This document shows, in pieces, positions 1-6,212 of a stretch of DNA of 10,951 nucleotides; the first letter of the stretch is position 1, and each line of letters opens with the position of its first letter. This stretch comes from RGIG6374 sp045600965 (GTDB lineage Bacteria; Bacteroidota; Bacteroidia; Bacteroidales; UBA932): positions 1 to 10,951 of the forward strand of contig JAZRYW010000011.1 in the NCBI GenBank assembly GCA_045600965.1, in the 5' to 3' direction. The notes under the pieces were generated by a model. The model saw nothing but the letters and a program-made list of their open reading frames with translations. It did not search any database and had not been told where the DNA came from. Position numbers and translations under genes: made by a program.

Positions 1-373
1 GATGGAGATGGCTGATTGCGAAGATATTCCGGACAACCTCAACGATCCCTTGCTGGAGCGATTATTCAAAGCAGCAGACACCGCAAAAATGAAACAGGAC
101 ACCAAGGAAAGTTACATGAAATCCATCCTCGGGGAGGCCGAATACGAGGCCAATCTGGAGGATTGGAAGGCGGAAGGAATAGAGGAAGGCCGCATAGAAG
201 GGAGAGCAGAAGGCAGAGCAGAAGGCAGAGCAGAAGGCCGCAAAGAAGGCCGCGCAGAAGGCCGGGCAGAAGGGATTGAAAACGTTGCCCGCAAATTAAA
301 AGCAGAAGGAGCAGCAGTTGAATTAATAATGTCTGCTACAGGATTGTCGAGGGCTGATTTGGAAAAGTTATAG
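1..373 (+). CDS. C-terminal part of an Rpn-family (PD-(D/E)XK) nuclease/transposase-like protein, 5' truncated by window
   Basis: The frame is open to the left edge; the first visible ATG at position 2 is unlikely to be the true start, so this is the tail of a longer protein. What is seen is about 123 residues: an acidic/helical stretch with a PLLERLFKAA-type segment (about residues 17-26), a charged region, a run of Glu-Gly-Arg-x tetrapeptides (about residues 62-91), and a short C-terminal helical segment ending SRADLEKL. Rpn-type recombination-promoting nucleases / PD-(D/E)XK family transposases of Bacteroidota commonly end in such EGxxEG repeats after the nuclease core; the catalytic core lies outside the window and cannot be checked. 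It is convergent with metK, whose stop lies only 10 bp away. The family call rests on the tail architecture, so an unrelated protein with the same repeat tail is possible. Confidence 0.7.
   Translation, partial: MEMADCEDIPDNLNDPLLERLFKAADTAKMKQDTKESYMKSILGEAEYEANLEDWKAEGIEEGRIEGRAEGRAEGRAEGRKEGRAEGRAEGIENVARKLKAEGAAVELIMSATGLSRADLEKL
185..274 (+). repeat. 12-bp tandem repeat encoding Glu-Gly-Arg-x
   Basis: About seven and a half copies of a 12-bp unit (GAAGGCMGMGCA-like) in frame with the gene. Successive codons read EGRI, EGRA, EGRA, EGRA, EGRK, EGRA, EGRA, EG. The three central units (209-244) are nearly identical at the DNA level, which suggests recent copy-number change. Since the unit is a multiple of three, gain or loss keeps the frame. 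The encoded segment is highly charged and probably helical. Confidence 0.9.
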
Positions 374-383
374 ACCCCGAACA

Positions 384-1634
384 CTACAGCCCGAAGGCGC
401 GGCGGGTGTCGTCCACGGCGTCAAGCTTTTCCCAACCGAAAAATTGCATTCCGTCTTTGACGTAGGGTTTGCGCCCCATATGGCCATAGGCCGCAGTAGG
501 CTCGAAGATGGGATTCTTGAGGCCGAAGCGCCTGACTATCGCGGCTGGGCGCAGGTCGAAGATTTCCCGGACCTTGGCGGCGATGTGGGCGTCGGTGGCT
601 TCGATGGAACGATCATCGCCCGCAGGGTTTACTTTTGCAGTGCCGTAGCTGTCCACAAACACGCTGACGGGTTCCGCAACCCCTATGGCATAAGCCAGCT
701 GCACCAGACATTCATCGCAAACTCCAGCCGCAACCAGATTCTTGGCGATGTGCCGGGCGGCATAGGCCGCGCTGCGGTCAACCTTTGACGAGTCCTTGCC
801 GGAGAATGCACCGCCTCCGTGGGCTCCGCGTCCGCCGTAGGTGTCAACGATTATCTTGCGCCCCGTGAGACCGGTATCGCCGGCGGGACCTCCTATGACG
901 AACTTGCCGGTAGGATTGACCAGCAGTTTGTAACTGCCGTCGAAAAGCCGTGCCGTCTGTTCGGGGAGTGACTTTATCAGCCGGGGGAGAACTATGGTGC
1001 GCACGTCGTTTTCTATTCTGGCGTGCATAGCTTCGTCCGTGTCGAATTCGTCGTGCTGTGTGCTCAGGACAATCGTGTGTACCCGCACCGGACAGTGTTT
1101 TGCGGAGAATTCCATGGTGAATTGTGATTTTGCATCCGGGCGGAGGTATGGCATCAGTTCCGGCTCGTTGTGTCTGATGTCGGCGAGGACTTGAAGAAGG
1201 CGGTGTGAGAGATACAGCGCGAAGGGCATATATTCCTCGGTGTCGCGGCAGGCATAGCCGAACATCATCCCCTGATCTCCGGCTCCCTGTTCGTCTTCGG
1301 TTCCACGCACCACGCCGCGGTGGATGTCTGCACTCTGCTCGTGCAGTTCCACGATGATGCGGCAGTTTTCCGCATCGAATCCCAGCGCCGGGTTGTCGTA
1401 GCCTATGCGGCGGATGGTGCGGCGGATGACATCCTCCACGTTCACTTTCGTGCCGGGGGCGGCGGAAATTTCACCCGCCACCATCACAAGCCCTGTGGTG
1501 CAGAATGTCTCGCAAGCTACCTTGGCGTCAGGGTCCTGACGGAGGTATTCATCAAGTATTGCGTCTGAAATTTGGTCGGCGACCTTGTCGGGATGACCTT
1601 CGGAGACAGACTCCGATGTGAACAGATAGTCCAT
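384..1634 (-). CDS. metK: S-adenosylmethionine synthase (methionine adenosyltransferase)
   Basis: Makes S-adenosylmethionine from ATP and methionine in the cytoplasm, supplying methyl groups. About 416 residues from the chosen start, slightly longer than the E. coli enzyme (about 384) as is usual in Bacteroidota. Visible signatures: YLFTSESVSEGHPDK at the N-terminus with the ATP-binding GHPDK (residues 13-17), the hexapeptide GAGDQG (117-122), the substrate-loop segment NPTGKFVIGGPAGDTGLTGR (240-259), the glycine-rich GGGAFSGKD with its catalytic lysine (273-281), and a C-terminal YGHMGRKP. An upstream in-frame ATG at 1646 would add MLKT, but it lies inside the predicted riboswitch, and homologues begin just before YLFTSES; 1634 is therefore preferred. 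The gene is transcribed alone, divergently from the TonB receptor and convergently with the Rpn-like gene. Expression is probably feedback-controlled by SAM through the leader. Confidence 0.98.
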   Translation of the reverse strand: MDYLFTSESVSEGHPDKVADQISDAILDEYLRQDPDAKVACETFCTTGLVMVAGEISAAPGTKVNVEDVIRRTIRRIGYDNPALGFDAENCRIIVELHEQSADIHRGVVRGTEDEQGAGDQGMMFGYACRDTEEYMPFALYLSHRLLQVLADIRHNEPELMPYLRPDAKSQFTMEFSAKHCPVRVHTIVLSTQHDEFDTDEAMHARIENDVRTIVLPRLIKSLPEQTARLFDGSYKLLVNPTGKFVIGGPAGDTGLTGRKIIVDTYGGRGAHGGGAFSGKDSSKVDRSAAYAARHIAKNLVAAGVCDECLVQLAYAIGVAEPVSVFVDSYGTAKVNPAGDDRSIEATDAHIAAKVREIFDLRPAAIVRRFGLKNPIFEPTAAYGHMGRKPYVKDGMQFFGWEKLDAVDDTRRAFGL

Positions 1635-1685
1635 GGTTTTTAGCATTTTTTAGACGAGGTTGCAAGCATACAAATCTTTCCTCGT
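1632..1685 (-). promoter_or_regulatory. SAM-II riboswitch candidate in the metK leader
   Basis: Read on the minus strand, the leader has stem P1 ACGAGG (1685-1680) pairing exactly with CCTCGT (1659-1654). The loop contains GATTTG (1676-1671) and CTTGCA (1666-1661). After P1 comes an A-rich linker and then GCTAAAAA (1644-1637). Order, spacing and total size (about 51-54 nt) match what I know of the SAM-II (metA-type) pseudoknot aptamer: UUU loop, UUGCA, A-rich L3, GCUAAA. The predicted pseudoknot pairs TTGC (1665-1662) with GC-TAA (1644-1640, skipping the U expected to contact SAM). A second helix may pair UAUG (1670-1667) with CAUG (1635-1632), covering the AUG at 1634. SAM-II normally masks a ribosome-binding site; here the start codon itself would be masked. 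This is motif matching by eye; no covariance search was run. Confidence 0.8.
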
Positions 1686-1699
1686 GAGTTTATTTGATG

Positions 1700-1730
1700 C
1701 AAAGGTAGTAAAATTTTATTAATTAAAAAA
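1700..1730 (-). promoter_or_regulatory. metK promoter (Bacteroidota type)
   Basis: On the minus strand TACCTTTG (1707-1700) is a perfect TAnnTTTG -7 box. The -33 position 19 bp upstream reads TTTT (1730-1727), one base off TTTG, in an AT-rich tract. Expected transcription start is near 1693, so the riboswitch P1 stem would begin about 8 nt into the RNA. This fits a mRNA whose leader is essentially only the aptamer. Confidence 0.7.
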
Positions 1731-1742
1731 TTTAAAAACATA

Positions 1743-1773
1743 TTTGCATATATCTCTATTAGCAGTATCTTTG
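1743..1773 (+). promoter_or_regulatory. Upstream promoter candidate P1 of the TonB receptor gene
   Basis: TTTG (1743-1746), 19 bp, TATCTTTG (1766-1773): an exact match to the Bacteroidota pattern TTTG-N19-TAnnTTTG. A transcript from here would have a leader of about 140 nt before the receptor ATG at 1923. Confidence 0.65.
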
Positions 1774-1803
1774 CGGCTTCAAATTCGGCAGGAGGAGGAA
1801 CGG

Positions 1804-1835
1804 TGTTGAAAAATATGTTGATAACGTGTTGAAAA
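1804..1835 (+). repeat. Three tandem TGTTGAWAA nonamers upstream of receptor promoter
   Basis: TGTTGAAAA (1804-1812), TGTTGATAA (1816-1824) and TGTTGAAAA (1827-1835), start-to-start spacing 12 and 11 bp, about one helical turn. The array ends 6 bp before the -33 box of promoter P2, a typical activator or repressor position. On the other strand the units read TTWTCAACA, close to but not equal to the DnaA box TTATCCACA. A 5-bp inverted repeat AACGG (1799-1803) / CCGTT (1850-1854) encloses the array. The binding protein is unknown. Confidence 0.6.
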
Positions 1836-1841
1836 CTAATT

Positions 1842-1872
1842 TTTGAGAGCCGTTCGCCAATAGTTAAATTTG
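1842..1872 (+). promoter_or_regulatory. Proximal promoter candidate P2 of the TonB receptor gene
   Basis: TTTG (1842-1845), 19 bp, TAAATTTG (1865-1872): a second exact match to the Bacteroidota promoter pattern. Start of transcription would be near 1879, giving a leader of about 45 nt. No Shine-Dalgarno is present; the region before the ATG is A-rich (AACAAAAAACTT), as is usual in this phylum. Confidence 0.7.
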
Positions 1873-1922
1873 TGGCATAAAGAGATGGAATTTTTTTCAC
1901 TCAAATACTTAACAAAAAACTT

Positions 1923-4900
1923 ATGAAAAAAACAATCAAGATGTTGCTGTCCACAGTGGCGGCAATGCTTATGGTCGTTTCTGCCTACGCGCAGTTCACG
2001 ACATCTTCAATGACCGGTAGGATCATTGATGAGAAAGGCGAGGCTCTTCCCGGTGCTGCTGTCATCGCCGTTCACACCCCTTCAGGTTCACAGTACTACG
2101 GTATCTCCAACACTGAAGGCTACTACACCATCGAGGGTATGCGTCCCGGTGGACCTTACGAGGCTACGGTTTCTCTCGTAGGATGCCAGACACTCAAGGT
2201 TACGGACATTACCCTGGCCCTCAGTGAGACACTCAATCAGGATGCAGTCCTCAAGACTGACGCCGAATTGCTCGACGAGGTTGTCGTGGTCGCTTCCGCA
2301 TCCAAGTTCGCAAACGAGAAGACAGGAGCCTCCACCAATGTCTCCAATCGTGAAATGATGAGCCTCCCGAATTCCGACCGCAGCATTGCAGCCATCACCA
2401 AGCTTTCTCCCTATGCAAACGGAATGAGCTTCGCGGGTAGCGACGGCCGTTCAACCAATTTCACCGTTGACGGTGCGAACCTCAACAACAACTTCGGTCT
2501 GTCATCTAACCTTCCCGGCGGCGGCACCCCTATCTCCCTCGACGCTCTTGAGGAAATCCAGCTCGTTGTAGCTCCCTATGACGTACGTCAGAGCAACTTC
2601 GTGGGCGGTGGCATCAACGCAGTTACCAAGTCCGGTACCAACACCTTCAAGGGAACAGCCTATGCATACTATGCCAATCAGGACTTCCGTGGCAATGTTG
2701 TTGCCGGTGAGGATCTTGGTGAGCGTAAGGCAGAATCCAATCTCATCGTCGGTGCTACACTCGGTGGTCCTATCATCAAGAACAAACTATTTTTCTTTGT
2801 CAACTTTGAGTATCAGAAGCAGCCTGAACAGGCAGTACAGCATTTCTTGGATCCAGGCAAGGATGCACAAAAGATGGCTGTTCTCGACCAGATAAGTAAT
2901 AAGCTTCAGAAAGATTACGGATATAATCCAGGCTCTTATTCTGATTATCCCGGTGGTACGGACAATATGAAGATTCTTGCCCGCATCGACTGGAACATCT
3001 CCGATAACCATAAGCTCAGTCTCCGTTTCAACAAAACGGATAGTAAAGTTTGGAGGGCACCTAACGGCAGTTCTTGCGATGACCGTAATAAGGCACTTGC
3101 GGATTTCCGCCCCAAACAGAACCGTGATAGTGATGTCTCCCAGCCGTTCTCCAATAATATGTATTCTGAGATGAACAACGTGATGTCGTTTGCCGGCGAG
3201 CTCAACAGTCGTTTCTCCGACAAGGTCTCCAACAAGTTCCTTGCCACCTACACCAACATCAACGACCAGCGCGGATCCAACTCAAGCCCCTTCCCTCACG
3301 TTGACATAATGACCAACGGAGACTTCTCTTCAGGCGCTTTTGTCCCTTACACATCTCTCGGATATGAGCTCTTCACCTGGAACAACGGTGTGAAGAACAA
3401 ATCTCTCAACATCCAGGACAACGTTACCATCTATGCGGGTTCACACACTGTCACTGCAGGTGCTTCTTACGAGATGATGGAGGCACGCAATTCCTATATG
3501 CGTAATGGCACTGGTTACTATCGCTTCAAAAGTGCAGAGGACTTCCTTAATTTCAATGGCAGTGATATTCTTCCTTTGAGTTTTTGCTTAGTCTACGGTT
3601 ATGATGGTAACGAAAATCCTGCTGGAATTGTTAAGTATAATCAGTTTGCGGCATACGCACAGGATGAATGGAAGATCACAAAGAACTTCAAGCTCACCTA
3701 TGGTATCCGTGCAGACCTCATCGCATTCGACAACTCGGCTATCATTACCAACCCCAATATCGCTGCCCTCAATTATGGCGGACGCAAGGTTGACACCGGT
3801 ATGTGGCCCAAGACCCGTCCTCAGGTTTCTCCCCGTATCGGTTTCAACTGGGATATCAACGGTGACAAGAGTGTTGTCCTCCGTGGTGGAACCGGTCTCT
3901 TCCAGGGCCGTCTCCCTCTCGTGTTCTTCACCAACATGCCTCAATACTCAGGTATGATTCAGGGAGCGTGCAATATTCAAGCAGGTTGGGACAAGGATGA
4001 AAATGGAAAGATTATAGGTATTAAGTATTCCCCTGAAGCAATGGCTGCCCTTCAGAAGCTTACAGCGGGAGGCAAAATGATGACGGATGTGCAGGAAATC
4101 GTCAAGACACTTGGTTTACCGACCAAACCGGATGCGGAACAGGCCGGTCTTGGAGGAAACGACTACATTGGTGGTGTCGATCCCGACTTCCGTATGCCTC
4201 AGATTTGGAAGACCTCCGTTGCTGTTGACTGGAAACTTCCTACATCTTTCCCGTTCTCTATAACTGCTGAAGGAATCTTCAATAAGACTATTTGGGGTGT
4301 AATGATCGATGATTGGAATGTCAATAACGGCAAACTGACAGAAACATTTGCAGGCCCGGACAATCGTATAAACTATCCGAAATGTGGCGATTATAATTAC
4401 AACGCGACTTCAGCATATGTGCTTACCAACACCAATAAAGGTTATGGCTATGTTGCGAATGTGACTGTTAATATGGAGCCTGTCAAGAACCTTAAGATAA
4501 TGGCCGCATATACTCATACTGAGTCCAAAGAAATAACAGGTCTTCCCGGGTCTGCAGCAAATTCCGCATATACCGGAATTCCGACTATAAGCGGACTTAA
4601 TGTTAGTGGTGTTCAGCGCTCTCAGTATGTTCTTCCTGACAAAGTGATGGCGAATATCGGATACTTCATTCCTTGGAAAGTATTCCACGGTAACGGTCTC
4701 CACATCAATGCTTACTACACCGCAAGTTCATCTTATGGCAACAGCTACATCTATTCCAATGATATGAATGGTGATGGTATTTCAGCTGACCTTATCTATA
4801 TCCCTTCAACAAAGGACGAAATCAACTTCTCTACACCTGCAGATGCTGACGCATTCTGGAAATTCGTCGAGAATGACAGATATCTCAGCAGCCACAAGGG

Positions 4901-5264
4901 ACAGTATGCAGAGGCTTATGCCGCACGTGCACCTTGGGTTCACAGAATCGACCTCCGCATCGCCGAGGACTTCGCATTCAAGATTGGCAAGACTATGCAC
5001 AACTTCCAGCTCGCTGCCTCCATCGACAACGTCGGCAACATGCTCAATTCAAGCTGGGGTGTTCAGAAACTTTCCTGCTATCAGTCTTCGATAGGGGAGA
5101 ATATTGCACTTCTTAAGTACGAAGGGGTGAATGCAAGCAATCAGCCCGTTTTCTCTATGAACAAGGTCGGAGATGCTTACCCTACTCAGAATTATAACAA
5201 ATACTATATAAATAAAGCTGAGTGCTGGCAGGTTCTCTTCAGCCTCAAGTACTTCTTCAACTAG
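1923..5264 (+). CDS. Oar-like TonB-dependent outer-membrane receptor with N-terminal carboxypeptidase-regulatory-like domain
   Basis: A 1113-residue outer-membrane protein expected to import an unknown ligand using TonB energy, or to act as an Oar-type adhesion/secretion-linked barrel. A Sec signal peptide (residues 1-23, lysines then a hydrophobic core, cleavage after AYA before Q24) is followed by a CarboxypepD_reg-like beta-sandwich (about 29-110: GRIIDEKGEALPGAAV and NTEGYYTIEGM), a TonB-box-like DEVVVVAS (118-125), a plug domain (about 130-245, with STNFTVDGANLNNNFG and GGGINAVTKSGTN), and a large beta-barrel running to the C-terminal strand LFSLKYFFN. Length and the plug sequence resemble Oar-type receptors rather than SusC. 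No SusD-like lipoprotein follows, so it is not a standard polysaccharide-utilisation pair. The gene stands alone between its own promoters and a terminator. Substrate cannot be inferred. Codon choice shifts from C-ending to T/A-ending codons in some barrel segments (about 3950-4150 and 4260-4660), which may reflect recombination in surface loops. Confidence 0.93.
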   Translation: MKKTIKMLLSTVAAMLMVVSAYAQFTTSSMTGRIIDEKGEALPGAAVIAVHTPSGSQYYGISNTEGYYTIEGMRPGGPYEATVSLVGCQTLKVTDITLALSETLNQDAVLKTDAELLDEVVVVASASKFANEKTGASTNVSNREMMSLPNSDRSIAAITKLSPYANGMSFAGSDGRSTNFTVDGANLNNNFGLSSNLPGGGTPISLDALEEIQLVVAPYDVRQSNFVGGGINAVTKSGTNTFKGTAYAYYANQDFRGNVVAGEDLGERKAESNLIVGATLGGPIIKNKLFFFVNFEYQKQPEQAVQHFLDPGKDAQKMAVLDQISNKLQKDYGYNPGSYSDYPGGTDNMKILARIDWNISDNHKLSLRFNKTDSKVWRAPNGSSCDDRNKALADFRPKQNRDSDVSQPFSNNMYSEMNNVMSFAGELNSRFSDKVSNKFLATYTNINDQRGSNSSPFPHVDIMTNGDFSSGAFVPYTSLGYELFTWNNGVKNKSLNIQDNVTIYAGSHTVTAGASYEMMEARNSYMRNGTGYYRFKSAEDFLNFNGSDILPLSFCLVYGYDGNENPAGIVKYNQFAAYAQDEWKITKNFKLTYGIRADLIAFDNSAIITNPNIAALNYGGRKVDTGMWPKTRPQVSPRIGFNWDINGDKSVVLRGGTGLFQGRLPLVFFTNMPQYSGMIQGACNIQAGWDKDENGKIIGIKYSPEAMAALQKLTAGGKMMTDVQEIVKTLGLPTKPDAEQAGLGGNDYIGGVDPDFRMPQIWKTSVAVDWKLPTSFPFSITAEGIFNKTIWGVMIDDWNVNNGKLTETFAGPDNRINYPKCGDYNYNATSAYVLTNTNKGYGYVANVTVNMEPVKNLKIMAAYTHTESKEITGLPGSAANSAYTGIPTISGLNVSGVQRSQYVLPDKVMANIGYFIPWKVFHGNGLHINAYYTASSSYGNSYIYSNDMNGDGISADLIYIPSTKDEINFSTPADADAFWKFVENDRYLSSHKGQYAEAYAARAPWVHRIDLRIAEDFAFKIGKTMHNFQLAASIDNVGNMLNSSWGVQKLSCYQSSIGENIALLKYEGVNASNQPVFSMNKVGDAYPTQNYNKYYINKAECWQVLFSLKYFFN

Positions 5265-5282
5265 TCTCTTGACTCTTAACAT

Positions 5283-5318
5283 AAAGAAGGGATGGCCGCT
5301 CGGTCATCCTTTCTTTTT
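5283..5318 (+). terminator. Rho-independent terminator of the TonB receptor gene
   Basis: AAAGAAGGGATGGCC (5283-5297) pairs with GGTCATCCTTTCTTT (5302-5316) around a GCTC loop. The 15-bp stem has only G-T wobbles as imperfections and runs into a TTTTT tract (5314-5318). It begins 18 bp after the receptor stop codon. Confidence 0.9.
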
Positions 5319-5357
5319 GCGCAAGGTCAGGATCATTCATTTGCTGATAGAAAAAGT

Positions 5358-5388
5358 CTTGGAATTGTTCACGAATTAGTTAACTTTG
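5358..5388 (+). promoter_or_regulatory. Promoter of the HigBA-like locus
   Basis: TAACTTTG (5381-5388) matches TAnnTTTG; CTTG (5358-5361) sits 19 bp upstream as a 3-of-4 -33 box. The toxin ATG at 5394 is only 5 bp after the -7 box, so the mRNA would be leaderless or nearly so. The palindrome GTTAAC (5379-5384) overlaps the -7 box and could be part of an antitoxin operator. Confidence 0.6.
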
Positions 5389-5393
5389 CAGCA

Positions 5394-5758
5394 ATGAAAA
5401 GAGAGTACATACGGACTATCCAGGTTTTTGAGGGCCATTTTATTGAATTCAAGAAATCCTTATCCAAGGATATCCTGAAGAAGATGTATCAGGTTTTATG
5501 CTGATAATGACTGTGGAAATGGTCCCGGCAAAATTTCTTAAACCTATCACATCTGTCAAGGACTTATATGAGATACGAATTGAAGAGGGAGGAAACATAT
5601 TCAGGGTGTTCTGCTGCTTTGATGAAGGAAAACTGATAATCCTTTTCAATGGCATCCAGAAGAAATCGCAGAAAACCCCGAAAGAGGCTTTGGATAAAGC
5701 TGAGACCCTGATGAAGAAATATTTTGAATTGAAAAAGGAGCAGAAAAATGAAAAATAG
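5394..5758 (+). pseudogene. HigB/RelE-family toxin gene interrupted by a -1 frameshift
   Basis: The frame from ATG 5394 encodes MKREYIRTIQ...KKMYQVLC and stops at TGA 5502-5504. The rest of the toxin continues in the next frame from ATG 5498: MLIMTVEMVPAKFLKPI, LYEIRIEEGGNIFRVF, then the family-typical FNGIQKKSQKTPKEALDKAE, to TAG 5756. Joined across the T run GTTTTATG (5493-5500), the parts give a continuous protein of about 120 residues with the usual layout of a HigB/Gp49-like mRNA interferase; one extra T would restore the frame. A functional toxin would cleave translated mRNA at the ribosome. The toxin-first order and 11-bp overlap with the antitoxin fit higBA. The split may be a true mutation, an assembly error in a homopolymer, or bypassed by reinitiation, since ATG 5498 lies 1 nt before the TGA codon (ATGCTGA). 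The slip site is not a canonical heptamer. Confidence 0.8.
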
Positions 5759-6050
5759 CAAGAAACTGAATCTCACACCTATTGAGGACCTTATTGCAGA
5801 AGATTTCGGTAAGGTTGGCACACCTGAGCGCGATGCATTCGAGATGGAATGCGATGCATTCATCATTGGCGAGCAATTGAAAGACGAACGCTTGAAAGCT
5901 GGTCTGACTCAAGAGGAATTGGCAGAGAAAATAGGAACAAAGAAAAGCTTTATCTCCCGCGTGGAAAAAGGACGGGCTGATATTCAGTTGTCAACGCTGG
6001 TAAAAGTATTCCGAGGAGTCGGAAGAGAAGTCAGTGTACGCGTCTTGTAG
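5748..6050 (+). CDS. higA: HigA-like antitoxin, XRE-family helix-turn-helix protein
   Basis: A 100-residue protein with an acidic N-terminal region (residues 10-38), probably contacting the toxin, and an XRE/Cro-type DNA-binding domain (about 39-95): IGEQLKDERLKAGLTQEELA, the turn around KIGTKK, and recognition helix SFISRVEKG (68-76). It should neutralise the HigB-like toxin and repress the locus promoter. The ATG overlaps the toxin stop by 11 bp, so translation is likely coupled. The antitoxin is full length even though the toxin frame is broken, the pattern expected when a toxin is lost and its antitoxin persists, or when the toxin is in fact still made. The symbol is by architecture and gene order. 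Confidence 0.88.
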   Translation: MKNSKKLNLTPIEDLIAEDFGKVGTPERDAFEMECDAFIIGEQLKDERLKAGLTQEELAEKIGTKKSFISRVEKGRADIQLSTLVKVFRGVGREVSVRVL

Positions 6051-6101
6051 CTGACTTCGGCAATCCAAACAGGACTTTTTACATTCCAATACCCGGATTC
6101 G

Positions 6102-6153
6102 TTTGCCCTGTGCAGACGGGTCTGAGTGTTGGTAGTTTTCATAGTAGGGCAAA
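6102..6153. repeat. 8-bp inverted repeat in the intergenic region after higA
   Basis: TTTGCCCT (6102-6109) and AGGGCAAA (6146-6153) are exact inverted copies separated by 36 bp. No T tract follows closely, so it is a weak terminator candidate. The remainder of 6051-6162 shows no gene or other recognisable element. Confidence 0.35.
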
Positions 6154-6162
6154 TTATCGAAT

Positions 6163-6195
6163 TTTGGAGAAATCTTCATAAATGTTATATATTTG
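6163..6195 (+). promoter_or_regulatory. Promoter of the RHH/PIN toxin-antitoxin operon
   Basis: TATATTTG (6188-6195) matches TAnnTTTG; TTTG (6163-6166) lies 21 bp upstream, two longer than ideal. Transcription would start near 6202, leaving about 10 nt before the preferred ATG at 6213. Upstream ATGs at 6126 and 6201 are therefore unlikely starts. Confidence 0.65.
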
Positions 6196-6212
6196 CAAAA
6201 ATGTTATATATT
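6180..6212 (+). repeat. 14-bp direct repeat, candidate operator of the RHH antitoxin
   Basis: AAATGTTATATATT occurs exactly at 6180-6193 and 6199-6212, start-to-start 19 bp. The first copy overlaps the -7 box and the second covers the expected transcription start up to the ATG. Ribbon-helix-helix antitoxins repress their own promoters by binding such repeated sites, so autoregulation is a natural inference. Confidence 0.7.

Noticed and set aside
185..274. CRISPR-like short repeat array
   Set aside because: Units are contiguous 12-bp copies without spacers and stay in the coding frame; this is a protein repeat.
444..788. Plus-strand frame of 114 codons opposite metK
   Set aside because: Antisense to strongly conserved MetK sequence; no promoter or recognisable product.
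1640..1900. Open frame of 86 codons on the minus strand in the intergenic region
   Set aside because: It runs through both receptor promoters, the metK promoter and the riboswitch, is low in complexity, and has no start signal. Regulatory DNA explains the region better.
3588..3957. Overlapping 118-codon frames on both strands inside the TonB receptor
   Set aside because: Both are shadows of the receptor coding sequence; neither has a plausible start region or domain.
1923..5264. SusC-type component of a polysaccharide-utilisation locus
   Set aside because: No SusD-like gene, glycosidase or sensor follows, and the plug sequence looks Oar-like; the next gene is behind a strong terminator.
5292..5393. 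N-terminal extension of the HigB frame back to 5292
   Set aside because: It would translate through the receptor terminator and the locus promoter; the family-typical protein begins at MKREYI (5394).
5493..5504. Programmed -1 frameshift site in the HigB gene
   Set aside because: GGTTTTA is not an X-XXY-YYZ heptamer, since the P-site codon cannot re-pair after slipping, and no clear downstream structure was seen. A plain indel or stop-start coupling is simpler.
6126..6212. Longer start for the RHH protein at 6126
   Set aside because: The extra 29 residues are encoded by the promoter and operator repeat and precede the conserved first strand of the fold.
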